A DNA stretch of 64,000 nt from Oscheius tipulae (GCA_037178975.1 JASJZH010000004.1:496001-560000); one strand, 5' to 3'. Shown: positions 46,501 through 59,100, numbered from the stretch's first letter. Notes: generated by a model not told the origin, from the letters alone. Translations and numbers: made by a program.

Positions 46501-49500
46501 CATCTATATTGTTTCACCGGATCCAAAAGAGAAGCCAGCAAGCGAAGTTGTCGAGATGCTGGTAGATATATAGACTAGTATCTTTCTTAGCCTAGGTGGT
46601 TCAGTTAGGAGAGAGGATTGGCCTAATATGAAAAGAAACAATAGAACAGTTGGATTGGGTTTTATATATTCATTGCTACCATACATGTTGCATTTGAATC
46701 ATTTGAGTCTATTGAATCCCGGTAATCCTAGAGGGTAGCTTGACTAACTCAACGCTGCTCGAGTAGTCCCGAGACTATACAGGTTGCCCCGCGAGGGCCG
46801 GAATCACATTCTAACCTTATAGAGTCAAAACAGTAGACTTCAAATCCAAACTTAGCATTACTGATTGCAAACATTTGCCTTCACGGGTAAACAAGTAGTC
46901 ATCAAAATATTCCAGCTTATAGTGAAGACCGGCCATGAACAAATTTGCCAGTCGGAGAAAAATGTGGTAACAGTTGATAGGCCATAGAAGCAGAATATTC
47001 TGATTTTTGTGACAAGGGTTTTTAAAGGAACAGTGAAAACATTCGTGAAAACATTAAACAAATCGCTTTTGACAATGAACTTTTGGCTCTCTCTACCATC
47101 AGTGTTTCTTTAAAAAGTTTCAAAAGCATTTTCCTTCGATTAGAATTATGTGAAAAAGACATTGAAAAGTAAAAATTTATGCAGTTTCAAGGAGATAATA
47201 ATCAATGCTTGAAAAGCTTTCGAAATATATACAGTGAATGAAACATTGAAAACTTTTTCACAAGCTCAACAGTCTCTTGAATGTTTCATGGTTTCTATAA
47301 GAGAAACTCATTGTCTAAACTGAATAGTTGGACGCCGAGAAGGAGGAACTCTTGTAACAGTTCAGAATACAATCTGTTCACTATCAAAATTTCGACCTAT
47401 TCCAGATCCGGATCCGCTTTTGCCCACGCCTCCTGTTTGGCCTCTCTCGTCTACATGATGGTTATCCCATTTCAGCTCATTCTGGCGGTCCAGGCCTGTG
47501 GAGAACAGTCCATCCCTTTGGCTCTCTACGCGTGTAAACAGAGGATCGAGGAATTTATTGCAGTGACGAGAGATTGTGAGTTTTTCTTATTTGTTTAGTC
47601 TTGGAACTCTCAGCATCGTTCATTTACTAAACTTCAGTTTTGAAAAAAAAAATTAATTCTAAAATTAGTGAACGAAAAAGATAGTTCGGTAAAACTTGCA
47701 ATTAAACTTTCTACCGCAAGTTGGAACTTGGTAGACGATAGGTCACTCCATGATGAAACTGGAAACTCTTCTGTTGCATACATGTACTCCCGGGAAGTTC
47801 TTGAAGCCTCTAGTCTATACCAAAAGAGTGTAAGCAGGGCTGTCCATCAGGCCCGTACCAGTTGACCCGACATGCGACAGTAAGACGCAAATTCGGAGAA
47901 AAGTGATCTAACCAAGAAAACTTGGCATCCATTTTTAACATCTCTTCACAAACTGATATGTTCAAAATGGGTGCCAAGCTTCAATGATAACAAGTTGGCG
48001 CGCAAGTTGCTGCACTTTCGACTTTCAGGTATACGGTACTTTCGCACAGTCCTGGTACCCTTCAATCTTTCTTATTGTTGTATGTTTCACATCTTACTGA
48101 CAGGGATCCGGTGGACAACCCTGAGTGTAGTTGCCAGGACGGACTAGGTTACTGACCAAGGCGCGCTCTGTTTACAAGCCAGGCCAGGGCGTCCGCGTGC
48201 AAACTTGGCCTGCCTATACCTGGCCGACGCGAACATTTCGGCCAGGTATGCCTGACACTTTGACCCGATCTAATGTTTCTGACGGGGAAAAACTGTTATT
48301 TTTGACACCTGTCGAAACGGAACAGCCAATCTAATAGTTGCATTAGAATACTCTTTGAAACATTTTTCAGTCTTGACGTACAAAAGTAGATTCAAAAAAA
48401 AACAAAAGTAGATTCTTTTCAGAAATTCGACCCTATTGTCCATTTGCCCTTCCGAGATCTGCTCTACAAGTACGGAACCACGGTCTTGAGTCCAATGTTC
48501 ACCCTCTTCACCGTCAAATACATTGGTCACCGGTGGGGGAGACGACTCTGCATCAAGCATCAGATGGTCATTGGTGAATGTCTTTTTCATTGTTTATCAT
48601 TCGATTGGTCACATTTATCGAAGCACGAGGTTTTTCTGGAAGCTATATAGAGTTCTCGAAACATACGAAACTTGAACCTTTTGGCTACAAAACGGCGAAG
48701 CAAACCCACCGCCAGTTTTTGGAGAAGAACAAAGTTTTTGACGGTCTTGACACGAATTTGAATGCCAGTACACCTTCGGTTTTTATACTCGACAGTTTTT
48801 TGTACGAAATTTTATCGACAGCTCGTGGTTTTTGAAATTACTACGCTCGAGCTACTGTTTCTGTGATACTTTCTAGTCTTTACATTTTTTTTTGAAACAA
48901 AGAGGAAAGAAAACCAAAAAACCAAACACAGTTTTTAGTAATACTTGAGCAGGCACCACTATTCGTTCAAATCTTTAGCGCGATATTCCCAATTCATTTC
49001 GAACCGAGTTTTATGGTATCTTACATTTTTTCTGTTATTAACTATGTTTTTTTTTATCTCAGCGTGTAAAATAACCCCCTGTAAATACTGGGCGAAATAT
49101 AGCAGAAATATGCGTATAGGAGAGTATTCTATATAAGTCGCCTATTTCTGCTATTTTTCGGCTCGTTTCAATTTCTCGGACGTTATTTTATACGGCGAGT
49201 TCGGAAAAGATAGGAAACTTCGGAAATGGGTAGGAGACACCAAGCACCAACCCAATTTGTAGTAATTCGGAAAGTTCGCGCCAAAAATTTGAACGAAAGA
49301 TGTTGCCAGCCCAAGTGTTACCCAGTTTTTGTTTCATCCAACACTCAACAGCATTTCTGACCTTTCTTTCATGCTCATCCAGTGCTGAAAGAATCATAAT
49401 TTTGTTGCTTTAGCGTGTGAATACTAGCTAAAGTCGTACTTTCTAATCTTTGAGTCTTGTCACGTGAATATTCTCTGCCCATCCCTCCTTCTGCCGACTG

Positions 49501-52500
49501 CAAAAAATCTTATTCCGACAGTGGCTCTTTTGAAACATCTCCAATTTAGTAGTGCTGTACATTCATTTTTGAAAAGTAGCGCATTCCCCTCTTCCCAACT
49601 TTCCTTCTCTCTGAATATACCGAGCCTCTGTATTTTTTAAAGTTTTTGGTTTCATCCAGTACAGAAGATCCTTCATGATCTTTCTTCGTTGCTCTTATGG
49701 TCAATCGGATGTCATTGCTTCAACTATTATTGCTTCAACGTGAGGATAAAAGTATCTCGCAAAACTTATCTGCAATTATTCTAGACAATTTCGTCCTCAA
49801 AATCCACAATAGAAGTTTCCAAAAATAATATTATTTACCCAAGGTGATCTTTTCGGGGGGACAGACAAAAGTTTGAAGTTCCCTAGAACCACGACTAGAC
49901 AAAGTAGTGGAAGTAGTGAAATAAAAAGAAAAGCTCTAAATAGCAATTTATTGCAGTGAACTGGCAGCTAAAAGACCCACTGAGGAAAGAACATTTACCA
50001 TACAAAACTAACGGACCCTTTTAGAACGCTCTCAAGCTGTCCAACCAGCAGCTTCTTCTCATCCTTCTCATCAGCCAACTGCCCAGTTCAAGGATCTCGG
50101 GTGGAGGGAGCTCGAAGATGCTCTCATTAGAGAGTTTCGGGTAGGTTTTCTGTTTTTCCAAAAACTCCGAGGGATTTACTATAGCAAAATTGGGTCATAT
50201 ACAAGGACTTGCTGAAAAATACAACAACTGTGCCCATCACTGTAACAGCCTTCCCAAGATGCGACATTTTTTACAAGCAACAGTTGAAGCATAGAAAAGT
50301 GTAGTCTTATTGCTAGGTACTGGAGGATTTCCAGTGCCATATACTTGGAAATATAGTCCCATGTCTGAAACGTTTGCGAAACCGCTACTTTTGATACGAC
50401 AATGGACTGAAACTCTAAACTTTTCATAGCCCTCCCCTCACGGAAGAACTGTCAAATGTAATAGTGGGGATAATCCCTTACTATTACAAATGGTTGAAAC
50501 ACGAAAATTACAGGTACCCCTATTTTTACTCTCTGCCAAGGAATGTGAAGCCATGTTGAACATTATCCGCTCGTTGGCCGGCATGGACATGACAGTTCTT
50601 CAGATAAAAGTAGACAGCGGTGAGTACTTTACAAATAGTTGATACAGATCCTCCAAACAATGGTGTCATGATACAAACAGCTGCAATGTTATGCATTCAT
50701 GTATTTTATGGAGATCGCGAAACAGCAAACTGAAAAATCCAAAACAATTCAACCCTTGACGTCCTTTTGTAATGTTTTGTTTCAAGGCGTATTGAAAACA
50801 GCCTTTTGATAGTTTCGCTAGTTTGAGATCCGTCCTACGAGGAAACTACTAGAACAAATCAAGGAATGTTTTGATCAAAATAGAAAACTTTTGCTGAAAA
50901 CCGATAAAGGATCAACAGAAAACAAGGAACGTAGCTTTTCGGTATCCTTCTTGGACTCTACTATTCCGTTAGATTTGTCTCGCAGTGCTAGAAAATTAAC
51001 ACGTGTTGGTCAGTGCCTTAGTAGACAATTGAAGTGAGCATCTTTTTTTAAGAAGTTGTTATCACAGATGATTTAATGAGTTGGCCGTTCGGCTGAACCA
51101 ATAGAAGTACCGAGAGTGATCAATTTTCGCTGGACCACCGTGGGCTGTTATGGTACCTATAATGGTTGTTCTGACTTTTCATGGTCAGAATACGACTTAG
51201 CCCCTTGGGGTTATCCTGACTAGTCTTGGCTCTACTTTATAGCGTAATGAACATGTAGAAAAACAATCTAACTGTTATATTCTATCCTTCCTTATTAGGC
51301 TATTTCTTTCTCCTTCCTCCTAAGTTTGATCATCGGCTCAAGGACAAACTTGCTACGAAGTAAAGACCCTAGAAAAGCTAGGGCAACTTGGAAAGGCCCG
51401 CTGTTACTGGGCTCCTCACAATCAGGCTATACCCACTAGGAAAATACTGCTTGATACTTTACTTTACTTACTTTTGGTGTTAGCGTAGAAAATCTCATCT
51501 TTGATTGACCACAACAATATTGTGGCCCGATCCTTCCGGTGGACTCTTCTTTTTTCCCTTGACTAAACTTATCATTATTTATGGAGAAAATGTGCCTCAC
51601 AGATCCCAGTAATGAATTCACGATAAGGTCTAGATATGATGAGTAGAGTAATTGCGCCAGAAGGCGATCCGCATCCTAATAGAAGAACTAGATACACGTA
51701 AATATCTGCCCTATTTGATACTAAGAGTAACATCAAGCCTATGGCACTCGTCGGAATTACAAAAAATCCTTCAGACACAACTATCTGAAGACTTGCTGAT
51801 CAAATTTGTATTTAGGCAAAGCCAACCTGCGCAATGAGAATTTTCAGCCAACTCCGGTGCATTGCTCTTGTTTTCTCTGACATGCTGGTTTTCTGTCCGT
51901 TCAGAATATGAAAAGAAACATATGAGCAGACTATAGTACTCCAAAAAAAGATGCCTAAATACATTCCACATATAAATATACAGAGCTTCTGCCAAAAATT
52001 GTTAGTAAGATCAACAACGAATGTCTTTTCGTCGTATAACAGCTCAGTAATATTTCCAAGCCATTGAGCTTGAAGGTTCTTTGCAGCAGCTTGATCTGTC
52101 ATCAGCAGTGACGGTATCCAAATCAATGGCACCACAACTGGCGCAAAAAGATGATTGCCATATTTGATGATAGTACTCAAATAGCGGTAATACCCTAGCA
52201 GAAACTTATTCGGAAACAGTAATTCCATTCTGATGACAAACAGCATGATGACGGACACTCCAGTCACTAAAGCTTGTAGTACAGAATTTTTATACGTTAC
52301 TTACATACTCCTATAAACATTAAGCACACGACTTGCCATAATTCTGGAACTCCTAAATAAGAGTAAAAGCCCTTCGCATAGAAGCCTCTATAAGGCAGAA
52401 TAACTAGTGGAAGGACGAGCACAAGGAGGTTGACTGTCCAGAGATGAAAGCTTATTAATTTAAATGAATCTCTTAGATTCACTTACTATATAATGTTCAA

Positions 52501-54734
52501 AATCAGCATCAGTTTGTAGTTCTTTGTCATCTGCACAGGCGATTTGAAGGCGACACAGTAGATTGCCAGAGTGACCACCACTACATCAAACAGGGTAATT
52601 ATTTTTGGCCAAATATGAAAAGCTGGTGGATCGGGATCAAAGTAGGGGTTGGGCTGCCACATGGTAAGATAGAAACTCAAATTGATAGCTCGAACAGGTG
52701 TTTTAGAAGTGTTCTGAAAAGACGCATGAATAGCTAATTTGTCATGTAAGCATTGCTTCCGAACTAATCCGGGTGGATAAAAATCGCTCTGTTCGTTCGA
52801 TCCATGAAACAGAAAGGAATACCATTTCAAATAGGTCAACCTTATAGATGTCGGGATGTTTCAGCAAACATTGATAAAGAATGACCCAATGTTCCTCCAA
52901 AATAGCGATATATTAGAGAACACGAGCATAGATTTACCGGTATCACCAACTAGTTCTTTGTAATGTGCAGCTCACGAAACAGGAATGACATACTTTTTGT
53001 TTCGGCAAGTGTTCAAAAGAAACGCAGCTGTTTTAGTTATCACTGCTCCCTCGCTTGCTAGTCAAAAAGTTCCAGAACACCTCCCAACCGGTTCCACTTT
53101 CTACCACTGTAGAACCGAAGTTATGGGATTCAAGGAGTACGACGAGTGGAAGAGGACAGCTCCAATGGTAGGGTAACAGAGAAACGAAAGACAGATAGAA
53201 TACAGATACAGAAGACAGTGAGAGAGAAAAAGAGACCTACTTTCTCCTTACAGTTCCAAAGAAAAGATGAGATCCTGGACATGAGGAACCAAAAAGTGAA
53301 GCAGGCCAATCAACAGCCAGGTCTCAAAATTGGAATGAAACGTTTCTCTAGCCAGATAGAAGACAAGGTTCACCATTCTTCTGGAGGAAGGGACAGAAAG
53401 GAGAACGAGGTTTGTTGAAAAACCTTTGCTTCTACCAATCTGTATTACCACCACTTTCTTTCAATCTCACTCACTTCTTCTGACTGGACGTGCAAGTAGG
53501 TACATTATCGAACTGTTAGAAGAGAGCCAGCAAAACATTCTTGTTTCACTCAAACCTTAATGCTGTTAGATGACTGACAACCATCAATACTTGTATTCTC
53601 TGTCTAGTGTTTGCGTTCTAAACAAACGTAGCACTCCGTCATACAATGTTTCATTAACTTTATATTGGCCTTTGGGCCTAGAGTTTTCCTGCTTGATATT
53701 CCGTCTATAAACGGACCTATTTATTCTTCCGCACGGGTGAAGTATACCTGCTAGAACTTTGGCTGAATTATACGCCTTTCTGCATTTCTTGTATCGTGAT
53801 TTTTTGACGCAATATTGCCCTGTAAATCAAAAGGACAATTCGTAGAATCTTCTACTACTAAAGCAATGGTATCTGTCCGTCCGTCCGTGCGTCACCACGA
53901 GAAAAAAAGCTGATAAGTCATAGGATGAGAAGAATTAAATTGACAAGTCCGCTTTTGGGGGTTAAGTCAAGACTGAGGGACGGCTGGTCTAATTGTAAAT
54001 GTCCAAAAGTTTCTCTCTCTCGTTGCTCCCGTCATAGTAACTTGACTAGACATGTGAACAGGTTGAAATGAGAGGGAAGGATCTGGACAGGGTGACAGAA
54101 GAGAATGAAACAGACCACTGTTCAAGAGAATCAGGGGTTATACCTGTCACTTGAGCCCCTAGGGGCGAATAGCATCACTTGTGTTTCATGTTCTTTACAT
54201 AAATCACAAAATACTCTTTCCTGACTTTCTCCACATCATTCATTGTCAAAAAACTCGATTATCATGAATTCCTCCTGAATTTTATTTTTTTAAGTCGCAG
54301 GCGAGTCCTTATGAAACCTATTTTTCGGGACCTGACCATACTGAGTGAAACTTCAAATGTTCCACGAGGGTCATATAAACCGCAGTGCATCATTTGGTTG
54401 GATAGTGGCGAGCTCATGATCCTATGACTCTATTGGGTTTGAGATTTCATAGAATAACTGCAGTAATCAATCCCATTGCTAGTTCTCTATAAACCTCCAC
54501 AGTGAAATCTTAAATATTTTACTCACCTCGTATAAACCACAATTTAACTTTGCTTTGAATAGCAAATATATTGCGTGATACAAATGTTTCATAATGCCTT
54601 TTCTAATCGTTCAATACCAGGCTCGTTACCATTCCTCATCGTTGAGCCATCATCATTCTTCTGAGCCAAGTGGCAGTCGTCATACAGAGATCAACCCTGA
54701 CGACTATGTGGAAAGTTTGGACGAATACTTGTGA
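43554..54734 (+). CDS. Large unrecognised protein, 15-exon model (5' end not found)
   Basis: Exons fit in phase through to a stop: 43554-43678 (least sure), 44369-44453, 44487-44776, 45156-45480, 45522-45682, 46060-46364, 47406-47575, 47669-47829, 48423-48573, 50025-50140, 50514-50609, 50822-51033, 53113-53167, 53254-53409, 54621-54734; about 840 residues. The N-terminal third is Gln/Lys-rich (KFLARQQELEQNK), then a Ser/Pro-rich region, then helical folded-looking segments (CKPFVHSTIIPLFRVLCQK, LHDETGNSSVAYMYSREVLE, FDPIVHLPFRDLLYKYGT, FLLSAKECEAMLNIIRSLAG). A His/Ser-rich tail ends INPDDYVESLDEYL. I do not recognise a family. The donor after 50609 (AAA then gtagac) is weak; the stronger gtgagt at 50620 breaks phase with the next exon. 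The intron 51034-53112 hosts a chemoreceptor on the other strand. It begins close after the RS-domain gene and may be third in the same operon. The start codon was not located. Confidence 0.6.
43679..44368 (+). other. Intron with a GGCCCGGCCC-type repeat
   Basis: Between the first two proposed exons of the large gene. 43835-43915 is GC-rich, with GGCCCGGAAAAG, GATCGGGCCT and GGCCCGGCCCGACCC blocks that are partly inverted copies of each other. The GGGTTCGATTCC at about 43985 resembles a tRNA B box, but no cloverleaf surrounds it. Confidence 0.4.
48135..48255. repeat. Dispersed repeat, copy A (GACCAAGGCGCGC...GGCCGACGCGAACAT)
   Basis: TGACCAAGGCGCGCTCTGTT, then TACAAGCCAGGCCAGG and, further on, TGGCCGACGCGAACATTT. 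The same blocks occur in the same order near 62318-62390. Located in an intron of the large unrecognised gene. Family unknown. Confidence 0.65.
48574..50024 (+). other. Intron of the large gene
   Basis: About 1.45 kb without a supported exon. AT-rich; short open frames on both strands show no recognisable domain. Confidence 0.45.
51575..52662 (-). CDS. Seven-transmembrane chemoreceptor, nematode Srh family
   Basis: Four exons join in phase to 323 residues, the usual length of the family: 52662-52487, 52450-52305, 52266-51827, 51784-51575. There are seven hydrophobic segments. Typical Srh features appear in order: DPDPPAF before TM1, a cytosolic CVAFKSPVQM after TM1, LNIIYFHLWTVNLL in TM2, LPYRGFYAKGFYSYLGVPEL in TM3 region, EKTRAMHRSWLKILIAQ before TM6, and ISRPYRE after TM7. 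Srh proteins are nematode-specific orphan GPCRs expressed mainly in chemosensory neurons, thought to bind small molecules. The Met at 52662 was chosen because the longer open frame upstream lacks an in-frame ATG and the family has a short extracellular N-terminus. The gene lies wholly inside an intron of the large gene on the other strand. The first intron is only 36 nt, with an AATAAG acceptor. Confidence 0.88.
53850..53900 (-). repeat. Dispersed repeat, copy in reverse orientation (GGACGGACAG family)
   Basis: CTACTACTAAAGCAATGGTA followed by TCTGTCCGTCCGTCCG. Its reverse complement corresponds to the GGACAGACGGACACCGTTGC then GCTTTAGTAGTAG block at 62992-63025 and to the copy at 11590. It lies in the last intron (53410-54620) of the large gene, where nothing else was recognised. 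Confidence 0.5.
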
Positions 54735-55002
54735 TTGTTCTCCATATTTCCTTTCTCACGATGTCATTATAGCCGTTTATTGTAAGCATTCATTGCTAAT
54801 TCCATTCTTCTATGGGTACGACATAAATGTTTGTATTTCTTTTTCAACTATGTGGAATTGGTATGGAATTCATTTGGAAATTCCGATTTTGGAGTCTGAA
54901 AAGTTGCGGATCTCTTTGAAATCAAAGTCTGCGAGAATTTTCCGAAGGTTTCAAGTGTTTCCAGACTAGGAAAATTGACAAGAGAGCGTTCTGCCTACAC
55001 AT

Positions 55003-55464
55003 TTATTTATTTATTTACGATTATCATATCATTTCGATATGTCGCATTTTGCTCTGTCTGAAGTTGTCGGGATCCACCTTAGCCATCTGTACCCAGTTCT
55101 CGCCACATCTTGTTGCAAAATCGTCGCATGAAGACCATCTTCTGTTCACGATGAATCCGGTCTGACCGTCATGTAGCAGCAGATGTCCTGTCGATTGCAC
55201 GATTTGGCTTCCTCGTCCTCTTCTTTTGACCTCGCTTAGAGCAATGACATCAAAATCGACGTCGTGTAAGGGCATCGTTCAGCTCAGCAAGACGGGCGTC
55301 TGTTCGTAGCGTTCGGCAATTCAGCGATCCGATCCTTAGACGGAGCAATTCGGACATGTAACGCCACCAGGTGGTCCAGGCTACTGATGGGCGAGAGTAG
55401 TCTACTGTCTTCAAGTAGAGACGCGGAAGGAAGCGACTTTCTTCTGCGAACGCAGCAAACTAAC
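55003..55464 (-). mobile_element. RTE-type non-LTR retrotransposon fragment with 13-bp target duplication
   Basis: On the minus strand the insertion encodes part of an apurinic-type endonuclease domain of RTE-like elements (DVDFDVIALSEVKRRGRG, GQTGFIVNRR). The frame shifts just before this, between LNDAL and HDVDF, so it cannot be expressed. It ends in a (TAAA)n tail at 55003-55020, the kind of short tandem 3' end seen in RTE elements. The 13-bp word TCTGCCTACACAT flanks it exactly at 54990-55002 and 55465-55477, so the whole 462 bp moved as one unit. Reverse transcriptase sequence is missing, so it is a deleted copy mobilised in trans. Confidence 0.85.
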
Positions 55465-55724
55465 TCTGCCTACACATACGGGTGTGAAAATCGGGCTGTT
55501 CATTGTCTACCCTTTTTAGTAGAATTGAGTTGAAACATACATCAATTCTGTCGACAGCTTCTTTATCTGCAATCATCAGATGGGCGGCTTCAAAAGATGG
55601 AACCTGAAGAAAAGACTTTTCAAGACAAACAATTAGCTTCCGTGTAGCCGATACGGTACGGGTGAGAATCCTGGCCAAGTTTTGTAGCCTGGCTCGTACG
55701 ACAGAATGAAACCTCATCTCTCAG

Positions 55725-55890
55725 TCTCTCTGTAGCTCTGTCGCCGTCTCTCTACTTCGCTGTCTCGCTGTTTTTCCGTCTCTCAGTAAATCTGTCGCTC
55801 TGTCTATGTGTCTCGCTGTCTCTCTGTCTCGTTCCTCTCTCTCCGTCCGTCTCTCTGTCTATCTGTCACTCTGTCTCTCTGTCCCCCACC
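55725..55890. repeat. GTCTCT microsatellite
   Basis: CTCTCTGTCTCGCTGTCTC-type units for about 165 bp just upstream of the VWA gene. Frames through it are rich in Ser and Leu and are not taken as coding. Confidence 0.8.
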
Positions 55891-56133
55891 TCTTCAGACT
55901 CCCAGTCAAACTATTTTTCCATCTCTCCCTTTCCCACCACCATCAATCATTCCAGTGGTCGAGAAGTTGTAACACAGACTCTCTCTCTCTCTCTCAAGTT
56001 TCAAAGCAGTTTTTGAAACGGTCCGCGAACTGATGAGACGAGACACAGTGTACTGTCCTCTGTGTCCAAAGGGGAAGGGGGTGTGGCCCGACCGCTAGTA
56101 GCCACCTTTCCCCCAGCTGAGAGACACGCCATA

Positions 56134-59100
56134 ATGACGGCTACCACTTTTCTCCTACGTCTACTGTTTCTCGTAAGTCACACACACAGCTACTTTCTCT
56201 TTCTCTCTGTGAAAGGGAGAATGAACAGGATCCAGAGAGAGTCTTTTGCCAGAGACAGTAACCAGAAAATGTCAAAAAGACATGTTTTTGAAGACTTTAG
56301 GGAATCGAAAAGGGCGGAAAGCCATAGGGAAAGTCTTTACCGGGAGTTCAATGCGAACTTGTGTTGGTAAACTCCCTCACCCTCGTTTCGCGGGCTCTTC
56401 TGGGCGCCAAAACCCAACTTTTTAGGTTTGGCATGTTCTGCTAAATGTTCTCTGAAAAATCACGTTGTCTACTCAAAATAGGGTTTTGAAGTGACCAGAT
56501 TGAGTGCACTATTATTAAAAAAAGGCCATTTTTCAGGCTGGGAGATCATTTCCATATTATAGGTAGGAACATTTTCAAAAACAGTTACGGTGTTCTATAT
56601 TATCAGACAGTTCCATTCTACGAACAGTTCATAGTCTCAGAATCTTGAAAAACGACTGAAATGTTTAAAGTTATGATTATAGGAAGCTGAGTTCTTGTTT
56701 GTACATTCAAATAGAAACACATACTTCGAACAATCCCGGAAGAAAAATGGAACCTGGCCCTATTTCCAGTCTCTAAGCCCTATTTTCTAGGCGGCAGCAT
56801 GGCTGGTGGTGGAGCCACAGACGACGCCACTGTTCCCAGTGGCCTGCGAACTCAATGTTTTGATCGTCTTGGACAGGTACTCCTACTTTTAAAAATCTTA
56901 GTTGCCGAGTTTTTTTTGTGATTCAGCCACACGTTATAAGCAAAGTATGTATTTTGGCTTCAATGGATCGATCAGTAAAGTAAAGGTAAAGTGACTATCC
57001 GAATCAACGGCAGAGATCCTTGGAGAGCTCTGTGAGTCAGCGGGGTCTTGCGACGCCGACCGTCGCGGAGGCTTCCCGACGGGCCAGATCGCAGGGCGAT
57101 CAAAACAGTTTTGAAAACCAGCTCAGCCTCTTTCCGGGTGACTATTGCACATTCCCTCAAGATTTTACTATCGGCACCTTCAAGTACCGAACTTACGGTT
57201 TTTACTTTCTTGGACTCTCTAAACTTTTATTGCTTCACTTTGCTTGTTAGTCGTAGTGGCGAGTTTCAAACTTGCTGAAATGCCAGTTAGTATTATAATT
57301 TAGTAACCCGTTTTATAAAACGTTACTAACTATTTTCAGTCTTTCTCCAACTTTGCATTGTTTCAGCATACACATAAGGGGTAGAAATAACTGGCAGAAC
57401 AGTTTGTATGGGTTGGTACTTTCTAAGCAGGCCAATTTCCAAAAATGCTACGTTTACATTGTTTCACCACGGCCACAAAACGAGGAGAACTTAGCTGAAA
57501 CATTTTTACAACTTGTTCCAGAAATAGGCGGCTTCAACTTTTTGTGTTTTCACCACATTCATAAGTAACGCTTCGTCGAAGCAATAGTGTGAGGCTAAAA
57601 TCTCGAAAGAGACTTGTTCTGACTGCCCCAATTGGCTGAATTCGTGGTTCCTCTGTTCTTCTCCCATTTCAAGGCCCGCTCGTCCAGTTGTTTCAGAAAC
57701 TAACACAACCCCCCTGATCAGTGTTGTTTTGATAACAGGAACCAGTTTTTTTTTTCGCTCTCTCCTGACTCTCTGATCATGGATCAAAAAATGGAATGTG
57801 TGTTGGACGCTAAATTTGGATGAGAAGATGGTTCGGGTGTGGTTTCTGACTTCTGGGAGAGGAGAAAAGGGTCGTGGAATCGGGTTTAGGGCAGTGAGCA
57901 GAGATACATATAGTTTACGTTTTGTTACGGTTTTTGAAGTGGTATGGACAAAAAAAGTGAATACATATAGTTAGCACTGTATATCAGTAGGATCTGAAAC
58001 AACCAGATTGAACATGCAGCTCTTCCTGATGGGTCGGAGTTTAATTAGCATGTTTTATGTTTCAAGCTCAACGTCAATATTCCTAGTAGGATCGTCGAAG
58101 TGCTCCTCCGTTACCTTTGTAAAAATCCATGATTTTTAAAACTTCAAGTCAACTTCCAGGTTCGCTGTAACTTTCAAAGCAACATTTATCTCTCTTACTC
58201 TAAAACGCAGCAGTGTATGTCTGTCTGCTCCGCTGTCGCTGGGGCGAGGCCCAGTCATAGCTTCACGATTAGAGCACTGCGCTATGAAACAGAGCTACCT
58301 GGGTTCAATCCCCGCCGAGGTTTTTCGCCTATCTGAAAGGACGGTGAAGCCGCAATCTTGTACTAACACTGAAACATGGAACAATCTGTCACGTGCTATG
58401 TTTCACTATACAAAATAAAAGTCCACAAAACGGAAAAGTTAGTATATTCAAGAGTGACCTGTCAAAAAAGAACTAAAGAAACTCAATTTCTTAGTTTGAA
58501 AACTTTTGTTTCACGGAAACCTACTAAGTGAGAATATCTTTCCAACCTACTGTACTAATTGAAAAATGTTTCAAACGTAATAGACAAAGAAGGGGTGAAT
58601 GATGAGTAGCGAATTGGTCTTCCAACCAAAAATGTTCTTTTTGGCTCTAAACACTCATTATTCAGGTCGGACTCTGTGAAAGGAGGCTTCAACAAGTCTC
58701 GGCGGTTTGTCATCGATGTCTCTGAAGAGCTCCAAATTGGACCGGAAAAGCATAGAGTGGCGATGATTGTCTACTCCGGGAACAGCTATCGCAGAGAGAT
58801 CTTCCGCTGGAACTTCGCCAAGAGCAATGAGGAATTTGTGAGGGTTACCAATGGACTGAGAGCCATCGGAGGAACGACTAACACGGAAATTGTGAGTTTT
58901 TAACAGCATGGAATTGCTCAGATGGGCTAGCGGTCTAAAGGATCCTTCAAACAGAAAATTTTTGAGATTTTTCCAAAGGATGCTATGTGCGTTTTTTTGG
59001 TCAAAGAGAAAGAGTGAAAAGTAATCGAGCGATCTAGTAGGTACTTTGAAACAAAAAAAGCTGTATCAAAGTTGGAAATTGTTGCCTTCGAGAAATTAGG

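Larger units (their letters stand above)
54735..56133. other. Intergenic region before the VWA-protein gene
   Basis: Contains the short LINE insertion (55003-55464) and a long GTCTCT microsatellite (55725-55890). The minus-strand frame at 55460-55717 and the + frames in the microsatellite have no recognisable domain. The promoter of the VWA gene presumably lies in 55900-56130. Confidence 0.45.
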
